DNA of 64,000 nt from Erodium maritimum (Eukaryota > Streptophyta > Magnoliopsida > Geraniales > Geraniaceae). The notes below the pieces were generated by a model. The model had not been told where the DNA came from. It made no database searches and worked only from the letters and a program-made list of their open reading frames with translations. Where the stretch lies: assembly GCA_963921825.1 (NCBI GenBank), contig OY997589.1, forward strand, positions 45,208,638 through 45,272,637, in the 5' to 3' direction. A program made the position numbers and the translations under genes. Positions 33,117 through 42,790 of the stretch are shown here, piece after piece; the first letter of the stretch is position 1; each line of letters starts with the position of its first letter.

Positions 33117-34658
33117 GTGCTACCTTCGGGATTCACAAGACGGTGTTCAAAGTTTCGGTTTTGCTTGAAAGTTTCGTTTTTTGGCATGTTGTTTTGCTAA
33201 ATTGTTTGATAACATGTTTTAAATTATTGTTTATGGATTTAATGCATGTAAAATGAATTTTTGAAAATTATTTCAAATCTGGAAATTTTGAAAAAAATTT
33301 GATTTTTCGGGTCTCGGGAGCGGGACTCTCGGGGAGCCGAAACCGGGACCGAACGGGGCTCCGTTGGACGGAGCTAGGCCAAGCATGACCATGGATGGTT
33401 GATATGCCAAGGCTAAACCGTTTTGTTAGTTATGACGAGTTTGGAACCGTCATGACGAACTCGAAGATCAAATGTTCAAAAGTTTCATTTTTGAACGGTT
33501 TCGATAAACCGAGCATCAAAAATTTTCGAAACTTGGCTATTAATTAAAACCGGAAAATCACATGATGTTTGATAACATTCTTGTTTGATAACACGATGTG
33601 TGATGTGATGTTGGCATGGTGCACATAATAGCCCCGAGCTCAATTTAATTATTTATCGCTTTTCACGGCCTGCGAGCCGTTAGAGGTAACGTGTAATTAT
33701 TCTTTCAAGGTGTGGTCGTCGAACCACTTGTTTGTAATATTTATTTATTCCCGACCTGCGAGTCGTGTATTAAATTGTAATATTTTACTCAAGATGAAGA
33801 AAGGGCGAAAAGGTCATTTGGTGGCTTTTCGGGTGTTGGCATCGGCTTGGAGTCGGTGGAGCTCAAGAAGCTAGTGGGAGTTAGTTTAGGGGGCTATTAT
33901 GTGCACATTTATCGCTTTATGCTTGGTTTAGTTTATGCATGATTAATTCTATGTGTTTTAGAATTGCATGCTTAACTTTATTTACCGAGCATATCACCTC
34001 ACATGCAAAGATAAAATTGGACTTTTAATCCTTGTGTGTGAACCCTTAGAACCGTCATTGCATTGGATGTAGTTGACGGGTTCAAAGGAAGAATTACATT
34101 GGATGTAATTTGAGGCATCATTGCATTTGGAATGTAGTTGATGTGCTCATCGCATCTAGGATGTGCCAAAGTTTTGAACACAACTGGACAAGTAAAAGCG
34201 GGTCATGTCCGATACCTCCCAATCATCAACACCTTACTACCTCCCCGTCCTATGGTTGTCGTGCGCATTAGCGGAGCATCCATGGGGAAGCGGGGTAGTA
34301 GGTTTGGACGACATATGTGGGTGTCGTGCGCATTAGCGGAGCACCTACATAGTGACGAGCCATAGTTGAAAATTGGTGGACCCGACTACGATTCTCGGCC
34401 TGAGGTTGAGCTAGGGTAACAGATAGGGTAAGTCGTGTACATAAGTACATACCCTAGCCAAGAGTCACATTGGATGTGATTGGATGGAGTCCTACCTACA
34501 TAGCTCGATTAAGTGGTGAGCATTAGTTCAGCTTAATCGAGTGAATCAAGGATCTTGGTTTCAGATTCTAAAGGTTTAGAATCGATTGTTGGTGTTTAAG
34601 CTTGATCTTCATAAAATTTATTCAGTTTACTGATTGAATTTTATCTGTTGTAGATCAA
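33117..34658 (+). other. Long untranslated leader of copia A copy 2
   Basis: About 1.54 kb separate the PBS from the gag ATG. The leader holds a perfect 17-bp inverted repeat, GTGCACATAATAGCCCC (33619-33635) against GGGGCTATTATGTGCAC (33890-33906). Between the arms CCTGCGAG(C/T)CGT occurs twice. Further on, GTGCGCATTAGCGGAGCA occurs twice (about 34261-34278 and 34327-34344) and CATTGGATGTA several times. No ORF is convincing. A packaging or translation-control role is possible but is inference. Confidence 0.8.
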
Positions 34659-35367
34659 ATGGCAAATTCAGCGAACATTAATAGTTTGTCATTAAAAACC
34701 ATTCTTGACAGGGTCAAGCTAAATGGGACAAACTATTTGGACTGGTACAGAATTTTGAGGATAGTCCTCAAGTCTGAACGCAAAGAATATGTCCTTGACA
34801 AGGCTGTCTCTAAGACCATATCAGAGTTACATGAAGTGTCATTAATTGCTGAGAAGAATATATCAGGGATCTGGGATCCAAGGATATTCTGATGGTCAAC
34901 AAGGGAATTAGAAGTGGCAAGGGCGGGGCCCATGCGCACTTGGCAGGAAAGATGAGACACCTGAGAATGTTTGCTTCTACTGCCAATAGCCTGGTCATTG
35001 GAACCGGGATTACAGGAAGTTCACGGCTGATCTGAAGAAGGGCAGTGGGACTGCGCCTTCATCAAATAGCCTGGATGATCTGAAGAAGGACAGTAGGACT
35101 GCGCCTTCATCAGGAAACCTGGATGATCTAAGGAAGGGCGGTGGGACCGTGCCTTTATCCGGTATTAACTCTATAGAGCTACATCTCTCTACTTCCAAAG
35201 ATTCATGGGTATTAGATACCAGGACTGAATCTCACACATGCACTTATATATGGTGGCTGAAAGTAGGAGAGGTTTGGAAAGCACGAAGTGGACCTCAGAG
35301 TTGTGGCAACTGCTGTAGGATCCATGAGTCTTGCTTTGCCAAGAGGCCTTGTCTTAGTACTGTATAA
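34659..35367 (+). pseudogene. Copia A copy 2 gag and protease remnant
   Basis: ATG at 34659 opens MANSANINSLSLKTILDRV and stops after 77 codons at 34890. A zinc knuckle follows in another frame near 34969-35012 with a TAG in it and Tyr in place of the last Cys. Three 48-bp units (from 35029) encode the DLKKGSGTAPSS-type repeat. The protease motif reads VLDTRTES: the DTG glycine is Arg here (Met in copy 1). A normal copia gag would run several hundred residues, so most of the capsid domain is gone. Equal spacing to copy 1 shows the deletion is old. Confidence 0.85.
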
Positions 35368-36524
35368 TGTATATTGCATACCTACTTTTAGTAGGAATAT
35401 TATATCTGTATCCGTGTTTGACAAGGAAGGATATAATGTTAATATTGGAAATGGAGTTTTCAATGTTCTATGCAATGATATGTTTTATACCAGTACTGAC
35501 TTGGTTGGAGGATTGTACATATTAGATATGGGTAACAATGCCTCAAGTTCTATATATTCCGTTAATACCAAGAGGTCTAAATCCAAAGATTTAAACCTAA
35601 CTCTGTTATGGCACTGTCATTTATGTCGCATAAACAAGAAGCACCTATCAGCACTTCAGAAGTGCGGACTTTCAGGTTCATTCGAATTCCATTCGATCGA
35701 TAGGTGCAAGGTTTGTTTGATGGGCAAAATGACTAAAGTGCCATTTATCGATCGCGATGAAAGGGCGGGTGAATTATTGGGGCTGATACACTCGAATGTG
35801 TGTAGACCAATAAGTTCACTTGCCAGGAGGGGTTTTAGCTACTTTATCACATTTACTGATGATTACAGTAAATATGGTTATGTCTATTCGGTGAGACATA
35901 AGTCTGAAGCTTTTGATAAATTCAAAGAGTTTAAGACTATAGTAGAAAACCAGCTCGACAAAGGTATTAAGGCACTTCGATTGGATCGAGGTGGAAAATA
36001 CTTGACCACAGAGTTATTAGATCATCTAAAAGAGAATGGGATCCTTTTGAAATGGACTCCTCCTAGGTCACTGTAGTTGAAAGGTGTAGCCAAACGGAGA
36101 AATCGGACATTGTTAGACAATGGTCTGTTCCATGATTAGTTGGACTGATCTCCCAATCTCTTTTAGGGGTTTTGCTCTAGAGACGACCGCATTCATAGTG
36201 AATCGGGCTTCGACGAATGGTGTGGAATGGACACCATTTTAAAAATGGTACGGGATGATGCCCGCTTTGTCCTTCCTAAAGATTTGTGGTTGCGAGGCTT
36301 ATGTGAAACATTTGGTTTCGACTAAGCTCGAACCAAGATCTGAGATATGCACCTTCGTGTGGTATCCCAAAGCAACAAGGGGATACTATTTCTACAATCC
36401 CAGTGAGAACATGGTGTTCGTCGCTTGGGGTGGGGTCTTTATGGAAAAGAAGTTTTGTTTCCAAAGACGTCATTGGGAGGACTGTGCATCTCGAAGAAAT
36501 TCAGGATGGTACAGATCTGTCTAA
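35288..36524 (+). pseudogene. Copia A copy 2 integrase remnant
   Basis: 35288-36076 is open for 262 codons: post-protease part, GAG_pre-integrase zinc module (LWHCHLCRINKKHLS; CKVCLMGKM) and integrase core. HSNVC replaces the first catalytic Asp by Asn; LRLDRGGKY keeps the second; past the stop at 36074, GVAKRRN puts Lys at the catalytic Glu. The integrase-RT linker follows at 36255-36524 (WYPKATRGYYFYNP). The substitutions equal those of copy 1. Confidence 0.88.
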
Positions 36525-36612
36525 ACCAATTGGCAACCCAGTAGAAAGGAGCCAGAGATTGTCGTAGAGTAAGAACCAATTCCTGTTACAATTCCGGAAG
36601 GTCCAAGGCGAT

Positions 36613-37600
36613 TTGAAAGGATCAATCTTCCACCTCCAAGATATGGTATCCGGAGGTGACAATGAAGTCATGGTGGATCACGATGATCCAGCCACCTTTC
36701 AGGAAGTCGTGGATGGGCCCAACTCCGAGTTATGGCTGGGAGCCATGAGGGAGGAAATGCAATCCATGTCGGACAACCGAGTCTGGGAACCGGTTGATCC
36801 CATCAATGGTGTGAGGACCATAGGATGCAAATGGATCTTCAAGGTGAAGTTTGACATGGACGGCAACCCTCTGACCTACAAAGCTCAACTGGTGGCGAAA
36901 GGTTATAGGCAGATCCAATGGATTGACTATGAGGAAACCTTCTCCTTAGTGGCTATGGTCAAAATCGATCCAAATTCTTCTTGACATAACTGCGTATCAT
37001 AATTACGAGATATGGCAAGTGGATGTCAAAACCGCTTTCCTAAATGGAAATTTGACTGAGTACGTTTGTATGTCTCGGCCCAAAGGTTTTGACGATCCGA
37101 AGAATAAAGGAAAGATTTATAAGTTGTTGAAATCCATTTATGGATTGAAACGAACTTCTCGGAGTTGGATCCTTCGTTTTGATGAAGCTGTAATTGGATT
37201 TGGCTTAATCAAGAACGAGGATGAATCTTGCGTTTATAAGAAGGCTAGTGGGAGCAATATTACCTTTCTGGTTCTCATTGAAAACGACATCCCAACCTTG
37301 CACGAGATTAAAGCTTGGTTGAGGAGGTGTTTTTCAATAAAGGACTTAGGTGATGCTTCTCATATCTTAAGGATTAAGATATGTAGAGATCGCACCAAGA
37401 GGGTCTTGGATTTAAGTCAGGGAACCTATGTGAACAAGGCATTGAGTAGGTTCTTAATGCTCGATTCAAAGAAAGGACTCTTACCCACTAGTCATGGCAT
37501 TCATCTCAGCAAGACTCAGTGTCCTAAGACACCTGATGAGCTGAAAAGGATGATGAGAATCCTATGCGCCTGGGGGCAGGATCGATCATATATGCCATGA
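36613..37600 (+). pseudogene. Copia A copy 2 reverse transcriptase remnant
   Basis: 36613-36984 carries the first RT blocks (NRVWEPVDPINGVRTIGCKW; YKAQLVAKGYRQ). After a frameshift 37019-37600 continues: MDVKTAFLNGNL, KSIYGLKRTSRSW, CVYKKASGSNITFLVLIEND. The catalytic YVDD box is missing between FLVL and IENDIP, a deletion of roughly seven codons. The DLGDASHILRIKICRDR region follows. The frame is lost again near 37570. Confidence 0.9.
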
Positions 37601-38177
37601 CATGTATGAGACCAGACGTCTCGTAAGCCTTATATTGTACCAGTAGACATCATTCTAACCCGGGGGAAATATGATGTTGAACTAGTCGTCGAAGGATGAG
37701 TAGACGCTAGTTTTCCAAGACAAATCCAGATGACTTTAGAAGTCAATCAGGATATGTGTTTACGCTGAATGGCAGAGCTTTAGCTGGGAAAGCGTAAAGC
37801 AAGATACCATTGCCGAATCTACGACAGAGGCCAAGTACATGGATGCTGCAGAGGCAGCTAAGGAGGCTATGTGGATTTGGAAATTCATGGCAGGGCTGGG
37901 TGTAATTAAAAACCCATCCAGTCCGGTGAATCCATTTTGCGACAACACAAGGGCCATTGCGCAAGCTAAAAGCCTAGATCGCATAACAAATCCAAACATG
38001 TACTGCGGCGTATCCACCTCATCAGATAAATACTGAACTGAGGTGAAGTGAAGATAACCGATATTGCAACAGATGATAACATAGCCAACCCTTTGACTAA
38101 GGCAGTGTCACTGCCTGAACATGTTAGACATGTAAAGTCGATGGGGACATATTGGAGTTTAGATTGGAACTAGGGCA
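37601..38177 (+). pseudogene. Copia A copy 2 RNase H remnant
   Basis: Only parts of RNase H are readable: SGYVFTLNG near 37750, a frameshifted stretch, then 37839-38036 (MDAAEAAKEAMWIWKFMAGL; CDNTRAIAQAKSL). The segment linking RT to RNase H is largely deleted. RNase H removes the RNA template during cDNA synthesis. Confidence 0.8.
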
Positions 38178-38187
38178 AGTGGGAGAT
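38178..38187 (+). other. Polypurine tract of copia A copy 2
   Basis: AAGTGGGAGAT abuts the 3' LTR start TGTTAG at 38188, the place for plus-strand priming. The same tract abuts the LTR of copy 1 at 5750. Confidence 0.85.
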
Positions 38188-39875
38188 TGTTAGTCTTAGT
38201 GCCCGTAGTTCAATCCTAAATGTCCAAATGTATATATCATCGTTAGTAATAAAATTAAAGCGGCTTTATATTACTTATGTGTTGGAGTAATATATCGATG
38301 TGTGCTCTGATCTATGCCCACCATGCGAATAGAACCATAGATCGAGATAGATCACACTCGATGGGTCCCTAGTCAACAAAGCTTCACTAGAAGCGACTAG
38401 TATGAAAGATGGCTCTTTATGGCTTACGTTCTGTTAGTCATTGGAATGGGATTCCGGAGTCTGATCATAGATATCATGTGGGACATGATATTGGACGACC
38501 CGCCCTGAATATGTGCCATAGATTAAGTCATGAACATATTCAGTGTTGTAGCTTGTTATGTATCCTTAGACCAAGGAGTCTTTGTGATCGCTATGTAGTC
38601 AACAACTGAGTTTGACCTGAGCCTAACGTTGTCCGTAACAGGGCTTCCATAACGGCCAGGATTGGCTTGGGGACGGGCTACATGAGTGACACGAAAGACG
38701 GCTAAGGGATTTATCCCTCGTACTAAGGTATGGGAAAGATATCGGTTCTCGGCCGCTTGATCGAGAGTGACGGGAAGAATAGCATGGCCATGCACATGAT
38801 ACTGGGTATCATATCTTCAGTCATCTCACATATCAAGGAACGGTGATTGAGAATAATAAGGATGACGGCTCTATGCCTTATCTCAATCAGGATATCGGAG
38901 ATAAAAGGATAATGACAGGGACGACGGAAAGGTTAGAATCGAGAGGGTCGATTCGTTATGTAGTGTCAGGCAATACTAAAGTCTCGTTAGTTGCCACTTA
39001 AATAGGATCAAGTAAAATGGGATTTTACGTTGATCTATTGACATGCATAAACCTAAGGGTCACACCGGAGGATGAAACTCATTGACACATTTATGGAGAA
39101 TGGCCAAAAGGGAGTTGTCTCGGGACATGACCAAAACTGGGTTTTGGGTCATGTGCCCGTAAGTGAATAGGACTTTACGGATCGAGACAAGGCTTGGAGT
39201 CTTGGGATTGATCGCGTCGGATAATGTTGGACATTTCCGGTATGGAAGGCTTGGAGGCGATGAGCGAATCACGGGACCTCGTTGGAAATGGCCACGGGCC
39301 ATGTTCCAAGAGGCCCATGAAAGGCCCATGCAACCAAGGCCCATGGAACTAATTAATCAAGTCTTGATTAATTAGTACTAAGTAAGCAAGACAAAGATTA
39401 AGGTGTTGGTGATTCACCACCTAACCCAATCTTGTCTTGCCATACTTTGTCCTATTTACACCTTACTTGACACCATACTTGTCCCATGCCTTTAGTTGGA
39501 CAAGTATGGGTTTTGTTATGTTTAAGTCATCTTTTTTCAACATAACAAACACAAGACAAGAATAGGAAACACATTTTCTCTCCCTCTTCCATGGCCATTT
39601 CGGGTTTGGCTAGTTTCCTCCTCCATTTTTGTGTTCTTGAGTCCTCAAAGAGAAGAACTACGTGGCTTTGATTCCCATGTGGATACGTAGGCGTCTTGGA
39701 GACTCAAGCCAATCATTCGTTAACCGGTGTTCTTGTTTTGGTAAGAACTAGTGCTGAATTTTTCTCTTGTGAATCCATTCTTTGTTAGTTGTTTCATGGT
39801 TTTAATCGTCTCTTGGTTTTCATTGATTTTCCGCTGCGAGTTGGTTCATCTCCAACCCTACCTCGAGACCCAACA
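38188..39875 (+). repeat. 3' LTR of copia A copy 2
   Basis: 1688 bp, same length and, as far as I could compare, same sequence as the 5' LTR. It is followed directly by the TSD CTATG and the continuation of the outer LTR. Confidence 0.97.
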
Positions 39876-41443
39876 CTATGCCCACCATGCGAATAGAACC
39901 ATAGATCGAGATAGATCACACTCGATGGGTCCCTAGTCAACAAAGCTTCACTAGAAGCGACTAGTATGAAAGATGGCTCTTTATGGCTTACGTTCTGTTA
40001 GTCATTGGAATGGGATTCCGGAGTCTGATCATATATATCATGTGGGACATGATATTGGACGACCCGCCCTGAATATGTGCCATAGATTAAGTCATGAACA
40101 TATTCAGTGTTGTAGCTTGTCATGTATCCTTAGACCAAGGAGTCTTTGTGATCGCTATGTAGTCAACAACTGAGTTTGACCTGAGCCTAACGTTGTCCGT
40201 AACAGGGCTTCCATAACGGCCAGGATTGGCTTGGGGAAGGCTACATGAGTGACACGAAAGGCGGCTAAGGGATTTATCCCTCATACTGAGGTATGGGAAA
40301 GATATCGGTTCTCGGCCGCTTGATCGAGAGTGACTGAAAGAATAGCATGGCCATGCACATGATACTGGGTATCATATCTTCAGTCATCTCACATATCAAG
40401 GAACGGTGATTGAGAATAATAAGGATGACGGCTCTATGCCTTATCTCAATCAGGATATCGGAGATAAAAGGATAATGACAGGGACGACCGAAAGGTTAGA
40501 ATCGACAGGGTCGATTCGTTATGTAGTGTCAGGCAATACTAAAGTCTCGTTAGTTGCCACTTAAATAGGATCAAGTAAAATGGGATTTTACGTTGATCTA
40601 TTGACATGCATAAACCTAAGGGTCACACCGGAGGATGAAACTCATTGACACATTTATGGAGAATGGCCAAAAGGGAGTTGTCTCGGGACATGACCAAAAC
40701 TGGGTTTTGGATCATGTGCCCGTAAGTGAATAGGACTTTACGGATCGAGACAAGGCTTGGAGTCTTGGGATTGATCGCGTCGGATAATGTTGGACATTTC
40801 CGGTATGGAAGGCATGGAGGCGATGAGCGAATCACGGGACCTCGTTGGAAATGGCCACGGGCCATGTTCCAAGAAGCCCATGAAAGGCCCATGCAACCAA
40901 GGCCCATGGAACTAATTAATCAAGTCTTGATTAATTAGTACTAAGTAAGCAAGACAAGGATTAAGGTGTTGGTGATTCACCACCTAACCCAATCTTGTCT
41001 TGCCATACTTTGTCCTATTTACACCTTACTTGACACCATACTTGTCCCATGCCTTTAGTTGGACAAGTATGGGTTTTGTTATGTTTAAGTCATCTTTTTT
41101 CAACATAACAAAGACAAGACAAGAATAGGAAACACATTTTCTCTCCCTCTTCCATGGCCATTTCGGGTTTGGCTAGTTTCCTCCTCCATTTTTGTGTTCT
41201 TGAGTCCTCAAAGAGAAGAACTACGTGGCTTTGATTCCCATGTGGATACGTAGGCGTCTTGGAGACTCAAGCCAATCATTCGTTAACCGGTGTTCTTGTT
41301 TTGGTAAGAGATAGTGCTGAATTTTTCTCTTGTGAATTCATTCTTTGTTAGTTGTTTCATGGTTTTAATCGTCTCTTGGTTTTTATTGATTTTCCGCTGC
41401 GAGTTGGTTCATCTCCAACCCTACCTCGAGACCCAACACAAAA

Positions 41444-41568
41444 CGCAGAACAATTAAAGCATGCAATCGAAAACACAAACCGGAACGACCAACCAGTTTG
41501 AAGTGCAAAACGATGAGGAAAAGCTGAGGCGTGGCACGAAGGTCCACTGACTTTAAAGCAAAAATTCC
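41444..41568 (-). repeat. Inverted copia B LTR fragment, right part
   Basis: Reverse complement of about 54015-54140 of the 3' LTR, with about ten differences counted over the whole inverted fragment. Homology stops after GCAAAAATT at about 41568, where sequence upstream of gag (CCGGATTTATATTTTC) begins. The PBS that should lie here is absent. Confidence 0.9.
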
Positions 41569-41882
41569 GGATTTATATTTTCTATAACATTTCGTGAACT
41601 GTGTGTAATGACAAACATGAAAAACATGAACTCTAATATGCATGCTAATCTAAATTCCGCTTCTGCTGTTGCTGCTCGTAATTTTCCTCGTGTTGAACCT
41701 CTCGACGGTACCAACTACCGTCGTTGGTCTCAAAAAATGATGATATTTTTTGAACAAAACGAAATTGATTATGTGCTGCTTGAGGACTCCCCGTGCCTTT
41801 TAATGTTAGTGGTGAATCTACTCCCTTAGTTGCATCAAATGTTAAGGACAATGAGGCCAAACGTAATAAGTATGTTAAGAAT

Positions 41883-42510
41883 CTCCCCCCAAGTACAGCT
41901 CTTTGGTCTAGTTACCGGCTCACAATGCAGTTCCAACCAAAACTTTCTTAGAGGAGCGAGGTATGCGTATATCCCTCAATGATATGTTCTGTTGCCTTTG
42001 TGGTACTGTTTTTGAGGATGCCTCCCATCTCTTCTTGCACTGTGTTTTTGCTTGGTCGCTTTGGTCCAAAGTCTATTTATGGTGGTCGATTATTTGGGTG
42101 GTGCCGGGTGATTGTTTGGCCTTGATCTCTGCTTGGCGAGGTTTGGGTAGAAGGCGCTGGTGGAAGGTATGGGTCAAGGTTGGCTACCTTGTTCTTTGGC
42201 ATATTTGGTTGCAGAGGAATTCTGGTGTTTTCAGGCGCAAATCTGACTCGGTTGACATAGTCTTCAGCAGGCTCCAACATCACAGTTTCAGCATTTGCAG
42301 GATGTCTGGTGATATCTTGGAGGATGTCAGCTTGCCTCTTTTGCTGACTTCCCCCTCATCTTGTTTACATTTCACTGTTAGGAGTTAATACTCCTCTTTA
42401 TCTTTCTTGGTTTTTCCTTTCTGTAGTAGGTTATTTTGGGGTATTGCACCTCGTGCATTGTAATATGTTATTACAACGCCATGAATAAAACCATCATTTA
42501 TCAAAAAAAA
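41883..42510 (+). mobile_element. 5'-truncated LINE tail inside copia B gag
   Basis: ORF 41963-42388 has the zf-RVT region of plant LINE ORF2 (CCLCGTVFEDASHLFLHC, then WHIWLQRNSGVFRRK). It ends in a poly(A) run at 42503-42510. Flanking 15-bp direct repeats AAGTATGTTAAGAAT (41868-41882) and AAGTATGCTAAGGAT (42511-42525) are the target-site duplication with two differences. The copia gag frame continues after it. Confidence 0.93.
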
Positions 42511-42688
42511 AAGTATGCTAAGGATAATAAGATTGCCCGTTGCCAACTTTTGGACTCTATGTCCAATACCCTGTTCGATCTGCTTGTTGGTCAAAAGTCT
42601 GTCAAATTCATTTGGCAGACTTTGGAGAAGAAGTATGGGGCTGACGATATCGGGGACAAGAAGTATGTCGTAAGCCAGTGGCTTGCGT

Positions 42689-42790
42689 TTCAGATGGTTG
42701 ACAACCGATCGATCATGGACCAAGTACATGTTTACGAGGTTCAGATGGTTGACAACCGATCGATCATGGACCAAGTACATGTTTACGAGG
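42689..42790 (+). repeat. 51-bp in-frame tandem duplication in gag
   Basis: Two identical 51-bp units (42689-42739 and 42740-42790), encoding the 17 residues QMVDNRSIMDQVHVYEV/D twice, between WLAF and LSAA. It keeps the frame. Confidence 0.96.

Larger units (their letters stand above)
31415..39875 (+). mobile_element. Ty1/copia family A, copy 2, full length but coding-defective
   Basis: 8461 bp with 5' LTR 31415-33102, internal region 33103-38187 and 3' LTR 38188-39875; TSD CTATG at 31410-31414 and 39876-39880. Each LTR is 1688 bp and those parts I compared were identical, implying a very recent insertion. The coding region is nevertheless ruined: gag stub, protease without DTG, integrase with two catalytic residues changed, RT without the YVDD box, RNase H largely deleted. 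The same defects occur in copy 1. PBS and purine tract are present, so it remains a possible substrate for trans mobilisation. Confidence 0.95.
31286..41438 (+). mobile_element. Solo LTR of copia family A, split by a family A element
   Basis: The first 129 bp (31286-31414, starting TGTTAGTCTTAGTGCC) and the rest (39876-41438, ending CTCGAGACCCAACA) form one LTR of about 1687 bp once the inner element and one CTATG copy are removed. It is flanked by CAAAA (31281-31285 and 41439-41443). There is no internal region, so it is a solo LTR of the same family as the element sitting in it. It differs from the inner LTRs at several positions (for example in 40020-40340), so it is older. Confidence 0.95.
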
